Below, piece after piece: positions 9,082 to 17,021 of a DNA stretch of 64,000 nucleotides. The notes under the pieces were generated by a model. It made no database searches. It had not been told where the DNA came from and worked only from the letters and a program-made list of their open reading frames with translations. A program made the translations under genes and the position numbers. Every line of letters begins with the position of its first letter. The stretch's first letter is position 1. This stretch comes from CBDCXF01 sp965223755 (GTDB lineage: Bacteria > Acidobacteriota > Thermoanaerobaculia > Multivoradales > JAHEKO01), in assembly GCA_965223755.1 (NCBI GenBank), contig CBDCXF010000002.1, positions 1,426,001 to 1,490,000 on the forward strand, written 5' to 3'.

Positions 9082-9146
9082 TGGCGTCGCCCATCCCCCA
9101 GATCCCTCCACTGCGGCCTGCGGCCTACGGTCGGGATGACAAATAG
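9081..9146 (+). other. 21-codon mini-ORF or copy of a short interspersed repeat
   Basis: An ATG overlaps the helicase stop (TGATG) and opens a 21-codon frame, MASPIPQIPPLRPAAYGRDD plus K, ending just before the ribosome-binding site of the amide-ligase gene. A tiny precursor peptide is conceivable. However, the bases CTGCGGCCTGCGGCCTACGG followed by TCGGGATGACA resemble the short interspersed sequence type that often sits in gaps of GC-rich genomes, which I find the likelier reading. Confidence 0.25.
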
Positions 9147-9158
9147 GAGAATAAGTCG

Positions 9159-10514
9159 ATGACGACCCAATTGGCTGCAGACCCCCAACCCATCGCTCGC
9201 GTTCTCAACCTCATTCCCGACGAGCGGCAACTGTTGTTTGGCGCCACTGTCACGGAGGCGACGCGAGCAGTGCAGAGCCATGATCCTCACCAGGTTGCGG
9301 CCTTGAAAGGGTCTTTTGCGCTCACCGCGCGCGACGGCGAACTGGTTCTCATGGCTCGCAGCTTGGATCGGCCGATGCGCTACTTCCTGGCCAAAGAGAC
9401 CGATGGGCCGATGCTGGTCGTGGCTGAGCGCATCGACCAGATCGCGGAGTGCCTGGCGGACGAGGGTTACCAAGATCAGTTCGAGCCCAGTTACACCCGC
9501 ATGGTGCCGGGCCACCACATCACCAAGTTGCGCCTCATCGGCTGTCCTGACCCCAATCCGGAACACTTGCGGTTTGTCGGCGCCCGAACGGGCGAGGCGC
9601 ACTCAAATGCCGCAACGGAGATGACCGAGCTTGGACGCTCTTATGTCCAAGCGATGGCCGATAGCGTGCACTATTTGATCGACTCTGTGGACGAGCGTGA
9701 ACCAATTGGTGTGTTGTTCTCGGGAGGCATCGACAGTGGCTCCGTCTTGCTCGCTGCTTATCAAGCGATTCTGGATCGGGGCCAGGCGCCGCAACGTCTG
9801 AAGGCGTTCACGCTGAGCGTCAACGGCGGCTCAGATGTGAATCAGGCGCGGGAGTTTCTTGCCGCGCTGGATCTGGAGTACCTGCTGGAAGTGATTGAAG
9901 TCGAGCCGGACGCGGTGGATCCATTGGCGGCGGTGGAGGTGATCGAGGACTACAAGCCCTTGGATGTCGAGTGCGCGGCGGTCAATCTCGCGCTCCTCAA
10001 GGAGATCCGTCAGCGCTATCCCCAATGGAAGTGGCTCCTGGATGGCGACGGTGGGGACGAGAATCTCAAGGACTACCCGATCGAGGAGAACGGCGAACTC
10101 ACCATCCGCAGTGTGGTCAACAACCCGTTTCTCTATCAGGAAGGGTGGGGCGTCGAAGCCATCAAGCACTCGCTGGTCTATTCAGGCGGCTACAGCCGGG
10201 GATGCGCGCGCACTGCGGCGCCATTGGCCCACCATGGCTTCTCCGGCCTGAGTCCTTACGCCTCGCCGGAGGCGGTCAAGGCGTCGACGGCCATTCCCTT
10301 TCGTGAACTGGCCGCCGGGTCCCACCAGCGCCTCTACGCCCTCAAAGGCGAACTCGTCGCCGCCGGCGTCAGGGCGGTGCTCGGAATCGACATGCCGGTG
10401 TTTCCGAAGCGTCGATTTCAGGAAGGTGCCACCGGCGAGAGTCTGTTCGTCGAAGACCGCAAGCAGGCGGAGCAGATCTACAGGCAACATTTTTGGCGTA
10501 GCTACGCCGCCTGA
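9159..10514 (+). CDS. Asparagine-synthetase-like amide ligase, glutaminase half degenerate
   Basis: Residues about 180-430 are an asparagine-synthase ATP-pyrophosphatase domain. It has the PP-loop LFSGGIDSGS (188-195) and the downstream WLLDGDGGDE motif, and probably activates a carboxylate as acyl-AMP for amide formation. The N-terminal 150 residues keep the outline of a class II amidotransferase (ALKGSFALTARDG, ARSLDRPMRYF, MVPGHH) but lack the catalytic Cys after the initiator Met, so glutamine hydrolysis is unlikely. This recalls beta-lactam synthetases and lasso-peptide cyclases, which use internal amines. The start has AGGAG about 10 bases upstream. The next gene begins 18 bases after the stop, consistent with an operon with radical SAM and flavin enzymes. 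The substrate is unknown. Confidence 0.8.
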   Translation: MTTQLAADPQPIARVLNLIPDERQLLFGATVTEATRAVQSHDPHQVAALKGSFALTARDGELVLMARSLDRPMRYFLAKETDGPMLVVAERIDQIAECLADEGYQDQFEPSYTRMVPGHHITKLRLIGCPDPNPEHLRFVGARTGEAHSNAATEMTELGRSYVQAMADSVHYLIDSVDEREPIGVLFSGGIDSGSVLLAAYQAILDRGQAPQRLKAFTLSVNGGSDVNQAREFLAALDLEYLLEVIEVEPDAVDPLAAVEVIEDYKPLDVECAAVNLALLKEIRQRYPQWKWLLDGDGGDENLKDYPIEENGELTIRSVVNNPFLYQEGWGVEAIKHSLVYSGGYSRGCARTAAPLAHHGFSGLSPYASPEAVKASTAIPFRELAAGSHQRLYALKGELVAAGVRAVLGIDMPVFPKRRFQEGATGESLFVEDRKQAEQIYRQHFWRSYAA

Positions 10515-10532
10515 CGTGGGCAGGCGCCAGCC

Positions 10533-11495
10533 GTGCCGTTCGAGCAGACCTTGGATCGCGCTGCGGTCCGTTCGCTACGAGGCCCGAAAAAGAAGGTCGA
10601 TCCCTGGACCCTGATCGGAACTCATTGCGAGCAGGAACGCACTCCGGAGGGGGACCTCGAGAACGCAGCGACGTTCTTTCTTGCCGGTGCTGAGTGTCCC
10701 TTTACCTGCGTCTTTTGTGACTTGTGGCAGTGGACGCTGGACGCTCCGACCCCGCCAGGAGCGATTCCGGCGCAGATCGAGCAGGGTCTCGAATTGCTCG
10801 CCGATCGCCACGTCGACGTGGCCAAGCTGTACAACGCCAGCAACTTCTTCTCGCAACCGGCGGTGCCGAGCGCCGATCTTGAGGTCATCGCCGACCTCCT
10901 CAGGGATGTTCCAAAAGTGGTGGTCGAGTCCCATCCACGCCTGATTGACCGGCGAGCGATCGAATTCGACTCCCAACTCGGTGGCTCTCTCGAAGTTGCC
11001 ATGGGCCTCGAGACCGTGGACGATCGGCTTCTGGCGATGCAGGGCAAGGATATGACGGTGGCGGACTTCGACCGCGCGGCCACCTTTCTGCGCCAGGCCG
11101 GAATCCGTGTGAGGGCCTTCGCCATCGTCGGGCTGCCGTTTGCGGGTTCGAACGAACGGGTATTGGAGGGAGTTCAACACACGGTAAGACATGCGGCGGA
11201 TCTAGGCGTCGACCACATCGCCCTGATCCCGGCTCGCGGCGGCAATGGGGCCATGGATCGGTTCCAACACCAAGGGAACTGGGCGCCGCCAGCGCTGCTC
11301 CTGCTGGAGCAGGCTCTGGATCGCACGGTCGAGCGGTCGGACATTGTTGTCAGTACCGACCTCTGGGATTTGGAGCGTTTGGCCGATTGCTGGCATTGCT
11401 TTGCCGCCCGTCGCGACCGCCTGCAACGAATCAATCTGTCCGGGACCATCGAGCCTCGAATCCCCTGCAGAAAGTGTGAATCTGGCGATGAGTGA
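10533..11495 (+). CDS. Radical SAM enzyme
   Basis: A 320-aa protein with the canonical 4Fe-4S-binding motif CPFTCVFCDLW (CX3CX2C, about residues 55-62), so it is expected to cleave S-adenosylmethionine and generate a radical. A second cysteine group at the C-terminus (CWHCF and CRKC) may hold another metal. The middle follows a radical SAM barrel (GLETVDDRLLAMQGK, FAIVGLPFAGS). It begins with GTG without a strong ribosome-binding site, and its last 8 bases overlap the next gene, so translational coupling is likely. The layout is loosely like YtqA/ArcS-associated radical SAM proteins, but I cannot assign a reaction. Context suggests tailoring of whatever the adjacent ligase makes. Confidence 0.82.
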   Translation: MPFEQTLDRAAVRSLRGPKKKVDPWTLIGTHCEQERTPEGDLENAATFFLAGAECPFTCVFCDLWQWTLDAPTPPGAIPAQIEQGLELLADRHVDVAKLYNASNFFSQPAVPSADLEVIADLLRDVPKVVVESHPRLIDRRAIEFDSQLGGSLEVAMGLETVDDRLLAMQGKDMTVADFDRAATFLRQAGIRVRAFAIVGLPFAGSNERVLEGVQHTVRHAADLGVDHIALIPARGGNGAMDRFQHQGNWAPPALLLLEQALDRTVERSDIVVSTDLWDLERLADCWHCFAARRDRLQRINLSGTIEPRIPCRKCESGDE

Positions 11496-13086
11496 AGTGG
11501 AAGCCAGGGAGGGCGCAATCACCCAGGAGGCCCGATTCGACTGCGCCATCGTCGGAGCGGGCTTTGGCGGTGCGCTCCTGGCGCGACTTCTCGCCGTGCA
11601 GGGGCGGAAGGTGCTGCTGCTCGAAAAGGAATGCCAACCGCGCATCCGCGTTGGCGAGTCGACGACGCCATTGGCGAATCTCTGCTTGGAGCGGATCGCC
11701 CGGCGCTATCAGTTGGCGGATCTGCACCACCTGGCGGCATACGGACGCTGGCGCCAGCGACATTCCGATTTGGGGTGCGGACTCAAGCGCGGGTTTACCT
11801 TCTTGCGGCGGCAGCGCGGCAACGAACCATCGTCCCGAACCCAGGATCTCCTGATGGTCGCAGCCAGCCCTGACGATGCCAGCGCTGACACTCAGTGGTG
11901 GCGCGCCGATGTCGACGCTGAGTTTGCGGATCGTGCAGTAGCTACTGGCGTTGAGCTGTGGCGGCAAGCTCGGGCTATCGACGCTTCGCCGACGCCCGAC
12001 GGCACCGCCTTGGTTGTGGAGAAACGCGACGGCCTTCGACGGGTTTACGCTCGGTGGATCGTGGATGCGTCGGGAGGCTCGTTTGCATCGGCCCTGCTCG
12101 GCATTCAGGAAGGGAAACTGGAAACCCGCACCGGGCTGGTGTCCGGCCACTGGGCTGGCACGCTCGAAGCTGGTTTATCGGTCGGCCGGGCTCTTGATAG
12201 GGCTCCTGACAGGGCTCCCGACAGGGCTCCCTATCCACCGTTCGCCGCTGCAGTGCATCACCTGGTGGAGCAAGGGTGGATCTACGAGCTGCGCTTCGAT
12301 CGCCATCCTCAGCTTGGCCCGGGCCTCATTTCGTCGGGGTGGGTAGTGCCGGTTGAAGCCTTGCCCTTGTCTGCAGAGAGAGCGTGGAACATGCTGCTGC
12401 GCCGATATCCAGATTTCGAGCGGACCTATCAACGAGCTCGGCCACTGCGCGAAATCGACCTGATGCCGAGAATTCAACGGCGTTTGGCGCGGGCGAGCGG
12501 CGCCGGTTGGGTTGCGTTGCCTTCGGCCTATGCCACGGTCGACCCGCTCTATTCGACCGGCATCGCTTGGACAACCAGGGGTGTGGAGAGACTCGCTTCA
12601 ATCCTGGGAGCTGAGACCGTAAATGGGAACGCGGTTGCCGAATACGCGGACGATCTTGAGCGCCAGTGCGATCAGCTCGATTCGTTCATCGCTGGCGCTT
12701 ATCAAACGATGCCGAAGTTTCAGGAATTCGTCGCCTACTCGATGATCTATTTCACCTTGGTCAGCCATGCTGAATTGACCGAGCGACTGGTGCTGGAGGA
12801 TCGGGCCAGCGACGGCTTTCTGGGATCGGCAGATGAAGGCATGCAGAGCTTGGTGGGGGAGGCGCGCAGTCGCGTTGAGGATGACAGGTCATTGGTCGAT
12901 TGGGTTAGCGGCGCCATCAAGCCCTGGAACGCTCTCGGATTGGCCGAACCGGAGCGGCGCAACCTCTATCCGGTCGACTTGGAAGCCTTACGTGAGCGGG
13001 CGAGTCTTCTGGGTCTCTCCGAGGCGGAATTCGCCCGCCGGGAAGGGCGGCTGCGCGGCGACGCAGGTTGTGTGAACAGGCCCTAG
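11488..13086 (+). CDS. FAD-dependent oxidoreductase of the flavin halogenase-like group
   Basis: A 532-aa flavoprotein. The N-terminal Rossmann motif CAIVGAGFGGALLARLL (about residues 19-35) and LLLEKE bind FAD. VGESTTPLANL matches the GES(T/A) segment of tryptophan-halogenase-like monooxygenases, and YATVDPLYSTGI is the conserved FAD-contact motif near residue 350. The WxWxIP motif that marks true halogenases is replaced by WIYELRF, so hydroxylation or oxidation is as likely as halogenation. ATG 11488 overlaps the radical SAM stop by 8 bases; the open frame extends upstream but would overlap that gene heavily. A four-copy 12-bp tandem repeat lies inside. It ends the three-gene cluster and is convergent with the GT2 gene. 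Confidence 0.8.
   Translation: MSEVEAREGAITQEARFDCAIVGAGFGGALLARLLAVQGRKVLLLEKECQPRIRVGESTTPLANLCLERIARRYQLADLHHLAAYGRWRQRHSDLGCGLKRGFTFLRRQRGNEPSSRTQDLLMVAASPDDASADTQWWRADVDAEFADRAVATGVELWRQARAIDASPTPDGTALVVEKRDGLRRVYARWIVDASGGSFASALLGIQEGKLETRTGLVSGHWAGTLEAGLSVGRALDRAPDRAPDRAPYPPFAAAVHHLVEQGWIYELRFDRHPQLGPGLISSGWVVPVEALPLSAERAWNMLLRRYPDFERTYQRARPLREIDLMPRIQRRLARASGAGWVALPSAYATVDPLYSTGIAWTTRGVERLASILGAETVNGNAVAEYADDLERQCDQLDSFIAGAYQTMPKFQEFVAYSMIYFTLVSHAELTERLVLEDRASDGFLGSADEGMQSLVGEARSRVEDDRSLVDWVSGAIKPWNALGLAEPERRNLYPVDLEALRERASLLGLSEAEFARREGRLRGDAGCVNRP
12187..12234 (+). repeat. In-frame 12-bp tandem repeat (RAPD units)
   Basis: Four consecutive 12-base units close to AGGGCTCCCGAC encode RALD-RAPD-RAPD-RAPY in the flavoprotein. 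The units are in frame and nearly identical at the DNA level, suggesting recent slippage expansion in a surface loop. Confidence 0.8.
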
Positions 13087-13102
13087 TCCCTAGCGTGGCC
13101 GG

Positions 13103-14665
13103 CTATTCAACAACGTAGATCTGAGACCTTCGGAAAGCTGGACTGGTCTTCGCGTGGCGAGGGGGGAGGCGTTCGTCCAACGCCAGGACGAAGACCCAGC
13201 CGAAACCCGCGGCAAAGAGGGCCAGAAAGGGAATCGAAGCCCACCATCCCAAAGCAACGGACAGGGCCAGCCCAGCCAGGGAGTAGGCGGTGAGTCCGGC
13301 CTCATAGATCCAGGTGGTGTCTCGGATCGACCGGTACTTAGGCGCAGCCGGCCGATTTTTAGCTTCATTTGCGTACTTGGGCGTTCGATGGAACTCGCCG
13401 CCGCGGCGAAAAAGCCCAGTAAAAACGGCGCGAGCGTTGACCGCGGCCAGACCGATTCCGAGGCCGATGGCGGTAGCGACTTCAGCGATCCGGTGCGCGG
13501 CGTCGCGCCGGTGAAGGCCGCCGAGAAAAGTCCAGATAAACGAGCCTGTTCCCGCCACCAACAGGGCGGTGTCGATGGGAGTCAGCATTCCGCCAAAGAG
13601 TCGTTGGCGGATGAGGAGTGTCGGCGGCAGCGCCAGTGCGACGGTTAGCAATGCAACATGACCGAGGGGCGATGCAAGGTGAAGTGTTGCGTTTAGGCGC
13701 TGGCGAATCGGTTCATCGGCGCTGAATACGGCGCCGGCCAGTTTGCGCAGCGTCTGTGCGCCGCCGCGAGACCAGCGTGTCTGTTGCGACTTCAACGCCG
13801 CAATGTCGATGGGTAACTCGGAGGGCGTTCCGATGTCGCTCCGGTAGACGAATTTCCAGCCACGGAGTTGGGCGCGGTAGGAGAGATCGAGATCTTCAGT
13901 GAGGGTGTCGTAGTGCCAGCCGCCGGCCTCTTCGATCGCCTGACGGCACCAGACGCCGGCAGTGCCGTTGAAGTTGAACCATAGGCCGCGCTGCGCGCGC
14001 CCAGGTTGCTCGACCAAGAAATGAGTATCGAGGAGCACCGCCTGAGAGCGCGTCAGGAGAGAATGGTCACGGTTGAGATAGTCCCAACGCGTCTGTACCA
14101 GCCCAACCTGTGGGTCGGCAAAGTGGGGGAGGGTGCGCAAGAGAAAGTCCGGATCGGGCACAAAATCGGCATCGAAGACGGCCACAAAAGGAGCTTCCGT
14201 TGACGCCAGCCCTGCGGCGAGCGCGCCTGCCTTAAAGCCCTCGCGGTTGGTGCGGCGCAGATGCTCAATGCGACTGCCACGCATTCGCAGCTTGCCAATG
14301 AGTGTCAGCAAGCGAAGGGGCGTATCGTCGGTGGAGTCATCGAGGACTTGAACGATCAACTTGTCGCGTGGGTAATTCAGGTCGCAAACCGCCAGTAGAA
14401 GGCGCTCTACGACGTAGCGTTCGTTGTAGATCGGTAGCTGCACTAGAACTTCGGGAAGACGGACTTCGGACAGACGCGCGTCGGCAACGGACGCCGGTTC
14501 CGGTACTGTCGACTTCCCCGACACGGGTTCGCGCGAACCGCCCCACAGGTACAGTCGATGGAGGCCCAGCAAGACCAGGAAGCTGAGCGCCGCATAATAC
14601 GAACCGAGGACGCCCCAGACGACGTAGCCCCACAGTTGGGAACCGATCCAATCAGTCAATGACAA
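13103..14665 (-). CDS. Membrane-bound family 2 glycosyltransferase (cellulose-synthase-like)
   Basis: A 520-aa processive-type glycosyltransferase. An N-terminal membrane segment (residues about 12-35) is followed by a GT-A domain: VLVQLPIYNERYVVERLL, the first Asp in VLDDSTDD, DAD in VAVFDADFVPD, the acceptor-site Asp in TLTEDLDLSYR, and QQTRW. These are the D, DxD, D, QxxRW set of GT2 enzymes. Several hydrophobic segments make up the C-terminal third. It likely transfers a sugar from a nucleotide donor to a lipid or polysaccharide at the inner membrane; donor and acceptor are unknown. Its start overlaps the divergent GT-C gene by seven bases, so the two promoters must lie inside each other's genes or one start is further downstream. 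Confidence 0.87.
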   Translation of the reverse strand: MSLTDWIGSQLWGYVVWGVLGSYYAALSFLVLLGLHRLYLWGGSREPVSGKSTVPEPASVADARLSEVRLPEVLVQLPIYNERYVVERLLLAVCDLNYPRDKLIVQVLDDSTDDTPLRLLTLIGKLRMRGSRIEHLRRTNREGFKAGALAAGLASTEAPFVAVFDADFVPDPDFLLRTLPHFADPQVGLVQTRWDYLNRDHSLLTRSQAVLLDTHFLVEQPGRAQRGLWFNFNGTAGVWCRQAIEEAGGWHYDTLTEDLDLSYRAQLRGWKFVYRSDIGTPSELPIDIAALKSQQTRWSRGGAQTLRKLAGAVFSADEPIRQRLNATLHLASPLGHVALLTVALALPPTLLIRQRLFGGMLTPIDTALLVAGTGSFIWTFLGGLHRRDAAHRIAEVATAIGLGIGLAAVNARAVFTGLFRRGGEFHRTPKYANEAKNRPAAPKYRSIRDTTWIYEAGLTAYSLAGLALSVALGWWASIPFLALFAAGFGWVFVLALDERLPPRHAKTSPAFRRSQIYVVE

Positions 14666-16197
14666 CCCCCCAATTCAATTGGTCCCAGCCCGAGTCGTCC
14701 CAGCTCGAATCGGCAGAGCTCGGATCCTCCGAGTCTGAACCTTCCGAGTCTGAACCTTCCGAGTCAAAGGCTCTCGGCTGGAGCTCGGGCGGGTCGGGTC
14801 GCGATCGAGAGCTGCATTCCAGACTCGGTATGGCCATGGCCGCACTCGCGGTTCTCGCCGTGATGCTGATGTGGGCGCGGCTACCGAGTCTCGCCAGCCA
14901 TCCACGCTTGCTTCTGTCCGGTGTGGCCGTTTCGTTTGCAGCCATGGCGGTTGCGGCGCGCTGCGGTCGCAGATGGGAAGCGCGGCCGGCCGGCTTTTCA
15001 TGGGTGTGGATCATGGTCGTTGCAGCCTTGTTGCGCTTGATCGCTGTGGCGGCGCCGCCAAGTCTCAGCACCGATGTCTACCGCTACGCGTGGGACGGCA
15101 AGGTGGCCTTGTCCGGAGCCAATCCTTACCGTCTTTCCCCCGATGCGCCGGAGTTGAGGCCTCTGCGCGACGACATCTGGCGCCAAGTGGAGCACCGAGA
15201 TGTGGCGACAGTCTACCCACCGCTGGCGATGCTGGTGTTTGCCGCCGCGGCGGCGACGCCGGCGCCGATCTTGGCACTCAAGCTGATCTTCGCCCTGACT
15301 GACGTGTTGACCGTGGGGCTGCTCTTTTCGATCTTGCGCCGGCGCGCGCTTGCGGACCATCTTGCTGTCTGGTACGCGTGGAATCCGCTGGCGGTGCTGG
15401 AGACCGCCGCCATGGGGCATGTAGATGCACTCGGAGTGTTGCTGTTGGTGGCGGCGGTGGCGGCGATCGATCGGCTGCGGGTGAATCGTGCCGTGATGGC
15501 GGCGGCCGGAGCCGCTCTGACGAAGTTGGTGCCGGTATTCGCCTTGCCCGTTTTGGGTAGCCGCTCGGTCTGGAACTCCGAGGCGAAAGCGTCGCAATTC
15601 CGACTCCGCGTCCTCGCTCTTTTGAGTTTGGCGGCGGTCGTAGGGCTGGCGGCTTGTGGAGGAATTCCCTCTGGATGGGTGCGTTTCGGTGTGTCATGGG
15701 AGTTCAACGGACCCTTGTTCGAGCCGCTGTGGCGCGCCCTCGAATCGTTGCGTGCCCCGGAATCGGTTGCCGGTTTCTTGGATCAACTCAAGCAGTGGAC
15801 CGGAATGCACGATTTTTGGAACCGTTTCTACTCCTACCGATACCCACAATTTCTGGCCAAAGTGCTGCTCGGGATCGGGTTGCTGGCGTGGCTGGTCGTT
15901 TGTTGGAGAAAGCCGACCGTCGAACGAGCACTGCTCGGCGTTTTCCTGGGACTGCTGTTGTTCTCGGCTACCGTCTATCCTTGGTATGTGCTGTGGTTGT
16001 TGCCATGGGCGGTTGTGACCCAAAACCGTGCCTTGATTGTTTTGTCTGGGTTGAGTTTTGTGTCGTACCTGGCGCAGATTTGGGGTGAGCCCGTCTTCCC
16101 CAAATATTGGGCGGTGGTGTGGCTGGGTACACTGGTGTTTTGGCTTGTGGATCGAGGGCTCAAGCAACAAGCGTTGCGATCCGGTGGGGCGGCATGA
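14659..16197 (+). CDS. Polytopic GT-C-type glycosyltransferase (mannosyltransferase-like)
   Basis: A 512-aa integral membrane protein with roughly ten hydrophobic segments. The signature SLSTDVYRYAWDGKVALSG, then NPYRLSPDAPEL and VATVYPPLAMLVF, matches polyprenyl-phosphate-dependent GT-C enzymes such as GT87/alpha-mannosyltransferases, where an early acidic residue in an extracytoplasmic loop is catalytic. Substrate is unknown; with the divergent GT2 it may build a lipid-linked glycan. The first 57 residues are a low-complexity Ser/Glu/Pro segment with a tandem repeat; ATG 14830 is an alternative start that would remove it. The stop overlaps truA as ATGA. Confidence 0.78.
   Translation: MTTPQFNWSQPESSQLESAELGSSESEPSESEPSESKALGWSSGGSGRDRELHSRLGMAMAALAVLAVMLMWARLPSLASHPRLLLSGVAVSFAAMAVAARCGRRWEARPAGFSWVWIMVVAALLRLIAVAAPPSLSTDVYRYAWDGKVALSGANPYRLSPDAPELRPLRDDIWRQVEHRDVATVYPPLAMLVFAAAAATPAPILALKLIFALTDVLTVGLLFSILRRRALADHLAVWYAWNPLAVLETAAMGHVDALGVLLLVAAVAAIDRLRVNRAVMAAAGAALTKLVPVFALPVLGSRSVWNSEAKASQFRLRVLALLSLAAVVGLAACGGIPSGWVRFGVSWEFNGPLFEPLWRALESLRAPESVAGFLDQLKQWTGMHDFWNRFYSYRYPQFLAKVLLGIGLLAWLVVCWRKPTVERALLGVFLGLLLFSATVYPWYVLWLLPWAVVTQNRALIVLSGLSFVSYLAQIWGEPVFPKYWAVVWLGTLVFWLVDRGLKQQALRSGGAA
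14728..14766 (+). repeat. 15-bp tandem repeat encoding SESEP
   Basis: TCCGAGTCTGAACCT is present twice in perfect copies and a third time in part, in frame, giving an acidic Ser-Glu-Pro tract at the N-terminus of the GT-C protein. If translation really starts at 14830, the repeat would be a 5' untranslated element. Confidence 0.75.
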
Positions 16198-16967
16198 GCC
16201 GCACGCAACTCATCATCAGCTACCGCGGTGGGGCGTACTCCGGATGGCAACGTCAGGACAACGCCTTGGCCATTCAGCAGGTGGTAGAGGAAGGCATTGC
16301 CCAGTTGGCCGGGTCTGAGGCCAAAGTTGTGGCGGCCGGGAGAACCGATGCCGGGGTGCATGCGCGGGCCCAATCGGCGCACGTGGAGGGCGAGTTCAAC
16401 CTGCCGGATTCGGCTTGGGTGGGTGGCCTCAATCGTTTTCTGCCCGAGGACATTCGCATTGTTGCGGCCTACTCTCGACCGGAGACGTTCCACGCTCGCT
16501 TCGATGCCGCTGGCAAGGAATACCGCTACCGCATTTCGACCGCGCCGGTGGTCAACGCTTTGGATTCGTGGTGCACGGTCCGCGTTGGCGGCGACCTCGA
16601 CTTGGAACGCATGAACGAGGCCGCGGCCCACTTAATCGGCCGCCATGACTACGCCGCCTTTGCCCTGGCCGGCAGCAATCACCATAGTTCGGTGCGAGAG
16701 ATCTCGCAGGCCGAGTGGATGAGCGACGGCGAAGTGGCGGTTTTCTCGGTCGTCGGCAATGGGTTCTTGCGCGGCATGGTGCGATCGATTGTCGGGACGT
16801 TGATGGAATGCGGACAGGGCAAGCGAGATGCGGAAGATGTGGCCCGCTTGCTTGAGAAAGGCCGGCGAGAAGAGGCCGGACCGACCGCTCCAGCCAAGGG
16901 CCTGATACTTCAGCGGGTGGAGTATCGATCCGATTCAGGAGAAAATAATCCCTCCTCGCCGGGTTGA
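16194..16967 (+). CDS. truA: tRNA pseudouridine(38-40) synthase TruA
   Basis: Converts uridines 38-40 in the tRNA anticodon stem to pseudouridine. The 257-aa length is typical. The catalytic Asp is in AGRTDAGVHA (Asp52), preceded by ISYRGGAYSGWQRQ; the later NFHARFDA-like segment appears here as TFHARFDAAGKEYRYRI, and FLRGMVRSIVGTLMECG near the C-terminus is also characteristic. ATG overlaps the upstream glycosyltransferase stop as ATGA, so it is co-translated with a gene of unrelated function. The frame is open further upstream, but this start matches the family N-terminus. Confidence 0.96.
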   Translation: MSRTQLIISYRGGAYSGWQRQDNALAIQQVVEEGIAQLAGSEAKVVAAGRTDAGVHARAQSAHVEGEFNLPDSAWVGGLNRFLPEDIRIVAAYSRPETFHARFDAAGKEYRYRISTAPVVNALDSWCTVRVGGDLDLERMNEAAAHLIGRHDYAAFALAGSNHHSSVREISQAEWMSDGEVAVFSVVGNGFLRGMVRSIVGTLMECGQGKRDAEDVARLLEKGRREEAGPTAPAKGLILQRVEYRSDSGENNPSSPG

Positions 16968-17021
16968 GGCGATTTTGCGGCGGCCGAGGCGACAACCCGA
17001 CCCAGTGCTAGTTTGATCGCG

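Noticed and set aside
10533..11495. Naming the radical SAM protein as RaSEA/ArcS-associated or YtqA
   Set aside because: Only the cluster motif and general layout match; no family-specific signature could be checked.
11488..13086. Calling the flavoprotein a tryptophan halogenase
   Set aside because: The WxWxIP motif is absent and no equivalent of the catalytic Lys could be assigned.
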